Below, in pieces: positions 48,101 to 60,384 of a stretch of DNA of 64,000 nt (position 1 is the first letter of the stretch; each line of letters opens with the position of its first letter). Origin of the DNA: Lepidurus packardi (Eukaryota; Arthropoda; Branchiopoda; Notostraca; Triopsidae); the NCBI GenBank assembly GCA_023053545.1, contig JAKZAN010000006.1, positions 8,521,851-8,585,850 on the forward strand, given 5' to 3'. A model generated the notes under the pieces. The model ran no database searches. It was not told the DNA's origin and saw nothing but the letters and a program-made list of their open reading frames with translations. Both the position numbers and the translations under genes were made by a program.

Positions 48101-51100
48101 GGAAACGCCTTTTCATTGAGACGGAAAAAGAGAAGTAGATATCGCGGTGCCATGGCCCCTTTGGATGGCCCATTACCGCCAGAAGAAGAAACCATGATGG
48201 CGGATGAAGACGCCGTGCAGATCTTGCAGATGCCCTTTGCGATAAAGACTGAACACTTGGGGCGAAAAGACTCTTTTGAATTTGAAGCGTTTTTCCCCCT
48301 TTCAGTGGCATTGCTTATACTTTATATAGATATTGCTCTTTAAGTTCCACACTTTTCTTCTTATGCTACTTATAACCCAGAAGCACTTGTCAAAGCTAAG
48401 TGTCACAAGGGCACAACCCCTGCCATCCCTATCGCTCATCAAGCCCGAATTATGACCAATACAAGAATATTCAACTTTCTACCCACCCTTTTTATTTGCT
48501 AGAAAAACAGAAAACATAACTGTGTTGTCTTATGCCAGAATTTATCTATGTCCTGGATATAAACATGGAAGTAATTTCCCACGATGGGCTTAACCAATTT
48601 GCGATGTACCAGAAAGCAATCGGTTATGTGCTTTTTTACGATTTCCAAGAGCAGAGTGAGTTGTCTTGTGAGAATTTGGGGTTTTTAGGGTCCTTTATTG
48701 AGATATGGTTTTCAAGAAACCAGAAGCACAATAGTTGAAAGGTGCTGGGCATGAGATGCTTACCCAGTCATATTTCCCACAGCACAGAAGCTGCGTTGGG
48801 AGATTGCTACCGAGTGAGTCCAATCGGCAAAAAGTCGTAATAAAAAAAAGCGCAACTGAGTTGTCTCTGTCCGAAAACACCGACCAACTTTTATGGACGA
48901 TATGGCATATCGGCCTTTAAAATGCCTTGTATCCCTCCAAAGTTTTGTCCCAACACCAAGAGCGGCATAGGCTATGACTAAAAGAGTAAAAAAAAAGGTG
49001 GGGGGGACCCTGAAATCGGTTGCGTTGCTTATGGAGATATAGAGGACAATTTTCTTGGGAAAGTGGACAATTGTGGGAAGGATCTTCTAGCTTTTTGACG
49101 TGAGAACGTCCACTTGGTTGTCCGACTGTCCGAGTGTTGGTCCTCAACTTTGATACACCGTGTTAACCTTAAGAGTCTCTTCCCCAAAAAGCCGAACGTA
49201 ACTACGGTAGAGTCTATGGTTGGTTTCTATATCCGCGCAACTGCGGACCGGGGGTATCAACAAAAACCTCAAGTCCGTTACGGCTTCGAATCCAGCAAGA
49301 GGTCCCCGTTCTTGTGGGAGCAATATGAGCATGGGAGAGAAAGACAGACGGACAGAACTGAGCCTATACTGTGACGAACTCTTGAAAGATTCGGTTAAGA
49401 CATGCCGCATTTTAAGAAGTGACCCTGATTTGGACACGGGTGGACCGAGAACAAGCCATCCAAGACCCCAATAAAACCCCATATTGCTTGGGAAAGCTGT
49501 GCGTACACAAAACAGCGGACCATATATTTGGACATTCCCATGGTGCGATTGTTGCAGTTCACAGAAGAATTGTGGGGGGACATATCTAAACAAGATTTTT
49601 TTTCGTATACTTCAGGGGTCAGTTTTGCTTGCTGTATAGCCTTTTGCTCACAAGCGTTGACAATTTGAGCGTGAAGGAGTCAAGAAGCCCCTGTAGAGTG
49701 AAAACACATATTTGGTCGCGCTGGTTGTTTGAAGAGACAACTTCTTCTGTGGCGTTTTAGCGTGCCTAATTCACGAACCTATCAGCCAGTTTTCCTACTG
49801 GAAATTTTGTAATAGAGACGAGAAAGGACGAGAAAGAGATAGATAGACAAGGAGAGAGAGAATGAAAATAACAAAAAAAAGTATGGAACGTCAATGTCCG
49901 GATTTCTTCGAAAGTTTAAAGCGCAAAAACGATGCATCGGAAGTCCCTTTTATATGTGAATAACCTGAGACTTGTCACTGACGCGTGACGTTTACGCTGT
50001 GGGCTCAGGTGGATTGGATTGTTACAGCGTTTGCCTTGTTCGCGCGGAAGACACGTATATTATAATCACTAACAGCAAGTTGGAATGGAGTTTAAAGGAA
50101 TGGCATTCTTTTCCCAATTCTCGATCAGTTGATAAACCGCCAAGATTTTTTCGTCTAGACATTTTAAAAAGATGGGAGACGGGCGATCTCCAAGAGCATA
50201 GCGAAAATCCCGTACCGAATTTTCTTCTCCTGGTCTTGATGATGCGCGCCCGGTCACAAGAAACATGGAACCGTGGGACGATATCGTTTTCTCGTACCAT
50301 ACCGAAGAAAACGAGCAGCAGCCCCGAAAGGTTAGGGCAGACAACCCACCTATCATAAAAGCAAAAGAGAGAACCCAACCAAAAGTCAATTGATGGAAAA
50401 ACGCTTTTCGAGGGATTTACCTGTTGTCCACCATGGCGGCATCTTGGACCTTTACTAAAAATGACAAGACCAAAGAGACGTTTCTAATTCGGTGTAAGAT
50501 CGAAAAACACCCTGTTCCTTGATGGTGGATACCTTCGGCCTGTCTGCCTTAGACTTTAGCTGAATAACGATAAGCAGCGGAAAGCTGGGAAGGTAAATGC
50601 AAAAAAAAAAATCCGTATCTTGCATTCAAACGGCGCGGATTTGAAACGTTTTCTTCCAATAGCAAAAGATCTCTGACCAGGAAGAAGTTTTCCGAGGCCC
50701 AGAGAAGTTAAACGCCACTATCATGGGGTCACAACCAGTAAGCTATAAAAGTTGATAGGCAACCATTAAACTTTATGACTGAAGAGATGGGGGTAGCCAA
50801 TGAGCTTTCTATACCCTGTTTTCACCCTTGGACTTATGTATAAGAGCCCTATTGGATTCTCATATTCCATATTAGTTGACTCGTTGTCGTTTATAGCAGC
50901 GAAGGACTTCTACTCTGGGAACATCAGAGGCTAAATGTTTGCTCGAACATGATGTTTACCCCCTTCATAAACATGTTTAGATGTATAAATACACACATGC
51001 CGTTAGTTTTTGGAATGAATCGGTGTAGGGAGGTCAACTTGCGTGTGTATGTCAATTGTATTAGTAGTTTAAGTGCTAAACGGGTTTAATAATTGCACAG

Positions 51101-54100
51101 TTTATCATAGATTTTGTGTTTTTTTTTTCACGATTTAAAAAGTTGTAAGTTTAGTATAGCAGGATGTTGGGTTGTTTGTTCGTTTTTATCTTACTAATAG
51201 CTTTATTATAGGCTAGCGGAGGGAAACAGGAGGAATGAAAAAGGGATCTATAAACGCGTCAACTTCCCGTTTTGGATCTTTGACCCCTTCTATTGACAAA
51301 GAAATCGAAGAACTAGTTTACTTTTTCCTGGGGTAATAGCTTTTTATTGAAGTTGTGTTGCTTATGATGCGCTTCATTTCATTGGGAAAGTTGCTAGTTG
51401 TAGGAAGAAATCCCGGTTTAAGTTAGAAGAGAACTGAAAAGCGATGGATGTGTATAGGCAGGAGACAAAAAGAGACATTTTGTATAGTTTTGATACATAA
51501 TTGGCGACGACCTCGTCATGGACACTTCGGCTGCTGGAAATAATGAAGATATTTCTTATACCCGTTCCATATTTTTCTCAAGCGCAGGTGCAAAAACAAG
51601 GGTTGATTTGTACCTTGGGCAAGTCAGTGCTAGAGGCTAATGTAATCAAGCATCTCATCGGACAACGACATCATTATCATTATCGCCCTACGTCTTTCAA
51701 GGTATAAGTCTGGACAAAAAGTTGGGTTGAGCCAAGCGTAAAGTGATTCTTATCGACACCGGATATGCAAAAGATGCAACTTCCTCTAATCACGAGACAT
51801 CACTCATTTTAAAAATTATTTTCCACCCTATGGGATCTTTGATTGAACCTTTATCCTTCTCAATCAAGCGCTTATTTTTACCAAAAGACGCCTCTGGGGT
51901 TTTACTTCTTTTTTTGTTTCTGTGATGGCAGCAAACGTTTTAAGACTTTTGTTTGCTTTTTCCAAACTTCCCTTTACCTTTTGGCAACTACTAAGAAACT
52001 CCACATGCGAGTTACATGCGGATCGTTTTTGGCTTCCTCTGAGTTGAGAAAATTGGATAGGGACACCTGCATGGACAGGAAATAATCGACATGATGATGA
52101 ATTTACAAGCTTTGCATCATTTACTTTTGGCGACTTGGTGTCTTGAGCAAAAAAATAGGAAAGGAAGCAGACAAGAGAAAGAAAGAAAGTAGTCCAGGTA
52201 AATCAAAGCTGTAATTATAATTTTTATCAAGAACTGATTCATGTTTTACAGTTCCTTAGGGACTTAACCCCTTTTTAAGGGAGAGTTGACGGTCTCTGTG
52301 CTTCTGGATCCTCCTGGAAGAGCAAAAGATATTGATGGCTGGTCCCCATGTCGGCACGGGGACAAATTGGACGTTGGTCTGGTTCGGGGGCCGCTGGGAA
52401 GATGCAGCAAAACATAAAAAAGCTTGTCGTTTTCGGATTTGAACGGTCGTTTTAGAAAAGGTCAAAGGCGAAATGCAAAACGGGTGCGCTTTAGCTTAAT
52501 CGCTTGGGAAGAGAACAAGGTGGACTTGGAATTCCTGTTATAGCCTTGTAAAACGCAAAAAAAGATCAGCTAGAGCTTTTTCCATAGCACTGCACTACGC
52601 TGCGCCCCGTTCTCAAGTGTTGGGAAAATAAACGGTAAAGCGCCAAATTGGTCGGTTATTTGATCATGATCTTATGCGATTGCACCATTTAATGCTCAAG
52701 TTGTTTACGCTTATGAGTGTTTTTTTTATTTCCACTATCAAACTTTTTCATTTCCGCTTTTCTCCGAAAAAAAGAGTCAAGTAAAATAAAGCATCCATGA
52801 GCGAAGGCCGACAAGGCCAACGTTGGATGAACGACGAATAAAAAGAAAGCGGTTGTCGTAAAAAGCATTCTTGTAGTGATCTCCAGGGAATTGTTGTCAT
52901 TCCTCATTAGCCAAATCATTAGAGAGTACAGGAGCCGACAAATGACCACCCAGTTTGGCCCCGTGCGCATGCTTTATGGAACTGCCAAGGTCTAGCTAAA
53001 AGGTGTCTATACTTGGACTGTAGGCTTTGCCAAAATTTTTGTGCTGAATTTGTTTTTTCATTATTTTTGGGGTGCAGCAGCGAGCTGACCGAACCGTTAA
53101 AGGCGAGCAGCAAGGACATTCTCAACATTAATTTGGCAGCTCAAGATTTACAGAAGACAAATACCAGGATATATAAGGATGTGCGGAAGTCAGAAAGGAG
53201 GAGGCAAAAGCATCAAAAGAAGACATTTTTCTTGTCGGTAACGATCGTTGCCTTTTAATCATTGACATTCGTTGACATTCTGGCGAATAAAACCTCTTAT
53301 TCTAATAGGTTTGGCATTTTGCGGGATGAAAACTCGTTTGGTAGGAGGAAAAAGACGTGATGCACAAAAAGAAAAAAACATAAATCTTCGCAGTTCATCT
53401 TTGACCACGTGTTGAGGTCTGTTTTGCTAGACATCAAAGTTGGTCAAGCAGAATGCAGAGCCAAATTCATTTGTTTCCTTTCCGCTACTGGTACCTGTTT
53501 TTGACAAACGAAATCAGGTTTACCATTATCTTTCCTTACATCACAGGAAATTTTAATTTTAAAGTCCCTCTAGCTGTGATATCCGTTTGTTTTTTCAATT
53601 AATTGTTCCTGAACTGGTTAGGGAAAGTTCTGATCCCTGGCAAAGGTGTCAAAGTGTGCAATGATGTGGAAATAAAGATTGCCGTGCATGCTGAAATGGT
53701 TATATTTTTCCCCAATACAGAAGAACATTTTTTTATCTTCCAAGTTTGGATGATGCAAATGTGTGGCCTAGTTGACAAATTCCTCAAGTTTAGAACTCCT
53801 TGATGGGTGGTCATCACAAGGTTTGATAGTTGGAAAGACCACAAAAAGTGGCCTTTTCTTCGTCGCCTCTGACCAACTTATTAACACTGGGGTGCCAATG
53901 AAAAAATAGCTAAGCATTAACGTGTTTCCCATGCTTTGGTTCAGCCTTTCCTTTTGACTGCTTTCCGCTAGCTTCAGCATCGAAAATTTTAACATAATAT
54001 CCAGAGTCGTACACAGTGTTTAGGGTAGTGGCTACTAAGTTTTTCATTATCTTTAGGTGTGGGCCTCCATTTGCGTCTCTCAACGTTGTCCCAGCTATTA

Positions 54101-57100
54101 TCGCCCAGGTGTTATGACATGGCTTGGGAAACACATGCTGCTCTGTACATTGTCGTCTTCTGGCTCAAGTGAGAAGTGTGTATTCGTCTGTGAGGGAAAG
54201 CGCCCCTCCGAGTTAAGCGAGTAATGCCGCCAAAGAAAACGCCTCGTACGTGCAAATTTTCTCACCTCTGCGGGTAAATACAATACTTTTCGACCTGTCC
54301 CGGAGCACCTTCATCATAAGTATTGATGACGCGATACTCTTTTACATCCTTGTCAAAGAGCCTTAATCTCAAAAACTCTTTTCTTCTTGCTTTAACTTAA
54401 GTTTGTCTATTGAGTTTCATAAAGCGTCGGGGCGAAACAAATGCCAAGAGTAGTGCCTCTCAGGTTGTCTGGGTATGTCTAGAGCCCATTGCTACCTATG
54501 TTTTCCAGTTGAATGTGTCTCCATGGACCGATTTTTTAATTAGTAAAGAAAGCAGAGGGAAGGGCAAAAAGAAAAATTTTTTAGTGTTCTTTCCTTCAGT
54601 TCTAGATTATTTTTCCTCTGCTTTCAGAGAAGCGGAAAAGGTCAGTGAAGTAAAGTTAATCTGAAAGATTTATTGTCTTTAATTCTTCTTTATTTCTTTC
54701 AACAACTCCCACATAACACTTGCGTGGACTTGGGGAAGGAAAAGCCTTCGTCCATCCATCATGGGAGGATCAAGTTAGCTGATAAACTCGGCATATTGTC
54801 TACTCAGCGCCCGAGCTGGTGTTTAGTTATGCATGGAATGGGTTATGCTCTGGCTCCCATATGCTTCACGTTATGATGCTCTGCCTCACAGCATCGTATG
54901 CGCATCTTGGGCATCATTTGACAAAGTGTCTCCCGAGATTTCTTCCGGCGGACTAGTACAGGGAGCGGGACAAACATTGCAGGCTCAGCGTTGTTTCGAG
55001 AATGATGAACATGGAAGCTCCCCTCCAACTTAACACCTATCAACTTGAAATTGAATTGCCAACCTCCTGGGAACTGAGCTTTTCGAGCTGGTAGTACGTT
55101 TATTTCTTTTTAATTTTTTTAGCGTTAACTTTTTCTTTCAGAGGGTCGGTACCGAGAAAATTAAACCCTGTTGTTATTGCCTGTAACGCGGTGATGGTGC
55201 TGTACCCTTTTTCGTGGATCAGTAACTCAATAATTGCTTTCCTTTGGCCTTTGCAACGTACAAGGGAGTTTACTTTTTACATGCAAGTCGGGCAATCAAG
55301 GAATCACGTTCGGGTCTTGTGCTGGAATTTAAGCACCCCACTCGTATCCCCAATAGGAATCATGGTCCGGGGTTGTGCAATAAAACATTAAAACGTGATG
55401 AGAAGGCCATTGCTTCAGCCTCTTTTTGAAATCTCAAAGCTGCACACTTAATGTAATTTCATCCTCGTTGACCAATCGATCCCCATTAGAAAGAATTTTA
55501 TAAGAACGGACCATGGTGGGGGTAGAGAGTCAGCATGACTATATGGCCCGCTCATCTGTTAATGGCCCTGGCCAGGTCCTATCATAAAACCATTGAGTGT
55601 CGGCAATAGAATGCTTTCAAGACCTTCTAAGCTGGCATGGACAATAACACCTTACCTGCAAACGGACCAGACTGAAGCATTGGGTAAGGAAAACGATTTG
55701 GGATTGGAAGATGTGGAGAGTTTCGTTCTGCTTATGTGCTTCAACCAAGAGTAGCTCGGGAAATGATAGACATCAAAGCGAATCCACAAATGGACATGAG
55801 AAAAAAGAGGCAACCCGTTGTAATCAGACTCTATCATAGTGGGGCTATTTAACCTCTTAGAGCATTTATAACACTGCATGTGTGGCTTTAACACATGGGC
55901 GTTCCTTGAGAAGTCTAATTATGCCATTCCTACATGAAGAGGGTCTTTTTAGTCTTGGTCTTTTTAAGAGTCTTGGGCAATTTTGATATAGGAAATACGA
56001 ACGTTACCACTTTTGTTGGCTTTTTTTTTTTTTTTTTACTGAAAACAATCTTTAATAAGACAAACATTTGTACACAAAGCTTAAAACTTTTTACTGGTAG
56101 TCTTACACCTTTCTCTTTTTGCATGTGTATATGACCAGGAATTAATTGTGAATTTTATTATGGTTGTTAGTCTTCGTTATTCGGGAAATATTTCCTGTTT
56201 CGAAGACCTATTCGGGTCTAATGGTTTACTTATGCATCAAATAAGATTAAATCGCAAATAAAAACTGGACTGGTTCTATTTATTATTCAGGTTGTTCTGT
56301 GAATGGAATAAGCAAGAAATCTGCCTTTTTGCTCCTGCAGTCTAGGCAATACATAAGTTTATTACGTCCACACTCTAATGGCGCTTTCAACTGGTAGCGC
56401 TGGGAGCACTCACAAAGCGCTCCGGCATCGAGGATTCTGTTCCACTGGCAACGCGCTCTGCAACCTATGCTGTACGGTCTGCACTATAGACTACAGAGAC
56501 CGAACAACGGAGCCAGAACAAATATTTGGCGCGCGAAATACAAACAAGGAACATAGCTCTTCCTGAGCAAATTTTTTTTATGGAATCTTCTTCATTAAAC
56601 AATGCCGATAGAGACGAATAAAGTTTGGAATTACTGTTAAAAACTCTTCCTGCAGTGATGCCTAGGCCAAAAGTAAGGGTTATTTCCGTATTGTCCATTT
56701 ATAATCTGACGAATTGGCACGGTGTGTTTTGCTAAAGGAACAATGTTAACAACTACTAAACCGTAAAAAGCCGCAAAAATAGGGGTATCCATCTTCAATG
56801 TGGAGATCACCCGTTTAATAAAATTTTAATAAAATTCCCCGTTTCAATCGCGCATTTCATTATCATCTTCTATAATAATATAAGCCATATCCACAGCTAG
56901 GTATGTACACGTTTGTTTGTTTGTAAAACATTTGGAAGGCGGTGCTACCAATTGTGCTCTGGAAGTAATCCCCATATTCCAATGACCACCGACTTACGCG
57001 TGTCTTACGAATCCTGAGTAAGAACCGAGCACCTCCAAGATTGTGCTCAATCACCAGTGGAAAACGCTATTAAGCAAGCTCTAAAAGGATTTTTTCCCGT

Positions 57101-57470
57101 TTCCTCCTGCGACGAAGGCAATTTTTAGTAAAATAATATAATGCTAGATGGCGATGTTCCTTTATATCGAGGCAAATAATCGATAGCAGACTCCAACTGG
57201 ACAGGAAGCTGTGGAAGTAAACGGACTGTTCTATTAGTCCTCATTTCGAACGATTTATCCATATACGCATAATGATTCGTACCACAGTTAGGAAAAGCTG
57301 TTTTAGCCATGGCTCGCTTGAAAAGTCCTTGAAAAATCCTCCAGTGAGATCATTATCGAATGTATCCGTGTCCAGGTGCGGGTTCACCCAGTTGAAACAC
57401 CATAGGTAAAAATAAACACTGTAATAAAATTAGCTAATATAAGAGTGCACCTTATTTTGTTCATTTCATT

Positions 57471-59255
57471 ATGATTGGATTTTCTTCATGCAGTCTTAAG
57501 CAAGTAGCGGTAGTTTTCCCGAATCTATCGAAGCCACTACCAATCGCAACAACATGGCGGATGTATTCGAACGGCAATTTACCACCTCACAAGAAAGTAG
57601 ACTTGCCAGCCTTGTCCCCCACAATGGAATTGGGAACCATCGTCAGTTGGGAAAAAAAAGAAGGTATGACTTACTCGTCGTAAATTTGTAAAACTTGGTA
57701 CTCATTTGCTTACTTAGGTGATAAACTAAACGAAGGAGATTTGTTGGCTGAAATCGAGACTGATAAGGCCACAATGGGAATGGAAACTCCCGAGGAGGGT
57801 TATTTGGCCAAAATTCTGGTACCGGGTGGATCTAAAGACGTTCCAATTGGCAAAGTATGTGTTTCGTACTCCAGCACAAGTCCTTTTTAAAGCAGTATTC
57901 TGTAGCTCGTCTGTATCATTGTGGATAATGCTGCAGACGTTGCTGCCTTTAGGAATTACGTAGATAATGGAACAGAAGCCGTGCCCAGTGCAGCAGCTTC
58001 ATCGAAACCGGACGTGCCAGCTGTAACTGTTAACCCTCCTCAGCCAACTGCGACTCAACCCTCGTCACCTTCACAGCCTCTGTCTCAAGCTGCAGCTGAT
58101 AGGATATTTGCCTCGCCTATGGCTCGCCGGTTGGCTACTGAGAAAGGATTATCTCTAGCTGTAAGTCAGAACATACGCAAAGTATATTGGAAATTTTACT
58201 GCTTTACCGCTAGGCTGTTGCCAAAGGCTCCGGTATTCAGGGATCAATTATTGCTCAAGATCTGGCTTCTATTTCCACATCCGCACCAGTTGATACCCCT
58301 ACCACTGCATCGCCTGCCGCTAGCAAGCCTGTCCCTGCTCCTGGAGCCAGTTTTGTTGACCTACCTGTATCCAATATGCGAGGGGTTATTGCAAAACGCC
58401 TACTTCAGTCCAAACAAGTAAACTATTAACAGTAATTCGAAAACTTTGCTTACCCAGATGCTTTATTAGACAATTCCTCATTATTATTTGTCCGTGGACG
58501 TTAATATGGACGAAATTTTAACGCTGAGAGAAGAGCTCAACGCTGTGTTAGGCAAAGATGGCGGCAAACTTAGTGTAAACGACTTTGTCATTAAAGCGTC
58601 CGCTTTAGCTTGCAAGAAGGTACCTGAGGTTAATTCCTCGTGGCAGGACTCCTATATCAGACAGTACATCTTTTTCATATTCTGGAATTTTTGAATCTAG
58701 TAACGGATCATTTTAGGTATAATAATGTAGACGTAAACGTTGCTGTTTCTACCGACCGAGGGTTGATTACTCCCATTGTTTTCCAAGCAGAATCAAAAGG
58801 CTTGGCATCCATCAACAATGACGTAAAGTTATTGGCCGCGAAAGCACGAGACGGAAAACTACAACCTCATGAGTTTCAGGTAAAGCATTTCATTATTTTG
58901 GAATTATGATTTACTCTTAAATGTCTAATATAGGGGGGTACCTTTTCCATCTCAAATTTGGGAATGTTTGGAGTTAAGAACTTCAGTGCCATCATTAATC
59001 CACCCCAAGCATGCATATTGGCAGTAGGAGCTACCGACAAACGGATGATTCCCGATGATTCCGAAAAAGGGTAAATTCAATCTCGTGTCTAAATGAGGAA
59101 AATACAGAAATTATTTGTAATGTAGGTATCGCGTGGCAAGTGTAATGTCGGTTACGCTAAGCTGTGATCACCGGGTTGTGGACGGAGCAGTTGGAGCGCA
59201 ATGGCTGAAGGCATTTAAGTCTTATTTAGAAAAACCGCACACCATGTTGTTGTAA
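57471..59255 (+). CDS. DLAT: Dihydrolipoyllysine-residue acetyltransferase, E2 of the pyruvate dehydrogenase complex
   Basis: Mitochondrial E2 passes the acetyl group from lipoyl to CoA and forms the complex core. Exons: 57471-57663, 57718-57854, 57906-58160, 58214-58417, 58470-58663, 58717-58879, 58934-59070, 59126-59255; 470 codons. The first about 35 residues are basic and Ser-rich, as in a mitochondrial presequence. One lipoyl domain follows ([20 protein letters not shown], lipoyl-Lys in ETDKATMG). The E1/E3-binding domain contains [16 protein letters not shown]. The catalytic domain has the [12 protein letters not shown] and DHRVVDG motifs with the active-site His. Only one lipoyl domain is present, where mammalian DLAT has two. 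The short length also suits protein X, but the intact DHRVVDG motif supports an active E2. Possible poly(A) signal at 59368-59373. Confidence 0.95.
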
Positions 59256-59876
59256 ATTCCCGTTCTGAAGGACGCGTAGAACTAAGTCTTGGCCGGTGGC
59301 GGTTTTGTCGGCGAAACCATATTTTTCCCGTTGGCCTACATATAGATCTTAATAATGTTCCCTGTAAAATAAAGAAGACAATAGAATATGTGTCACCCCG
59401 AAAACTAGTATAACTTCGGTATGTGGTAGCGTTTATCCATCCATTTCTGGAGAGGTTTCGTTTCTTGAAGGCACTGTATCAGGTAAAGACAATGGTTTCT
59501 ATTTTTTACATATTCTTTTTCTTGATGTAAATATTATTTATATGTTTCTTACTCTTCCCCGTAGTTGTAGAATTTGTCTTATTTAAGATTAACTAAAGCT
59601 ACGAAAATAGCACTTATACCTTTATTCTACGTTGATACTAGTGACATCGATGTTGCTTTTGCGTATAGATATGTTAAACAAATTTATATATTTAGAACAC
59701 TGAAACAAAATAAGCTGAGTATCTCGTCAAAAAATTGAAGCCAGTGAAACGTTCATAAGAAACGATCACACACGAAATATACGGCAACGACATACGTTCT
59801 TAAAAGTAGGACAATAGATCACCTGGGGAATACGGGTTCACTTAACAAGGAGATAAGTATTGCACTGTTTTATTTA
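59256..59876. other. Convergent 3' flanks of DLAT and the ACE gene
   Basis: About 620 bp between two stop codons facing each other. AATAAA at 59368-59373 suits DLAT. The AT-rich remainder must include the ACE 3' UTR. No gene was seen. Confidence 0.55.
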
Positions 59877-60350
59877 CTACTCCCAACCAATAAAATTTCC
59901 TTGCTTCATGTTCTCTTTCTCCAACCATAGTTGTAACGGCTCAAAGTAATTAAGCATTGGCTCAATTAACATCTCTCTTTGGCCCGTGATCACCTCCATC
60001 GCATCTTGCCAAGGCAGTGAAGAACCCAGTTGAAGCATTTTTCTAATCAGAAAATTAAATGATTTTTTTTTACTACAGATCCCCGTACGCTGCTGTGCTT
60101 ACGCTAGTAGACTTCCAGCCTCCTTCGAGCCATATATGTCACACTTATACAAAGGACCTGTATGGCCAGCTGCTTCGCATAAACTTTCGGCGAATTGGTA
60201 CTGTAAAATGGTGCGTACAAAATACCGAATCATATCGTAATCCCCGACAACATGGAATAAAGCCACTGGATCCAAAGAAGCTGCTGGGTCTCTATCCATA
60301 GGTGCCTTAACGCCAACGGTTCGCTCTCTATGACATTCGAGTTATGAAAA

Positions 60351-60384
<34 letters not shown>

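Larger units (their letters stand above)
39476..57470. other. 18-kb gene-poor region downstream of eve
   Basis: I found no ORF with a recognisable domain, no splice-linked exon series and no RNA gene. ORFs up to about 150 codons (49144-49593 minus, 42445-42840 minus, 47919-48311 minus, 49972-50358 plus) occur in overlapping pairs on opposite strands and are probably chance. Homopolymer runs and purine- or pyrimidine-rich tracts are frequent. Regions just left of DLAT (56465-57310) hold three short minus-strand ORFs without identifiable products. By position, part of this may be cis-regulatory DNA for eve. Confidence 0.45.

Noticed and set aside
49144..49593. 149-codon minus-strand ORF in the desert
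   Set aside because: No family resemblance, overlapped by plus-strand ORFs over the same bases, no supporting splice partners; likely chance in a region of higher GC.
57125..57310. 61-codon minus-strand ORF divergent from DLAT, with two more short ORFs to its left
   Set aside because: Position would suit a small divergent gene, but the pieces could not be joined with convincing splice sites and match no family.
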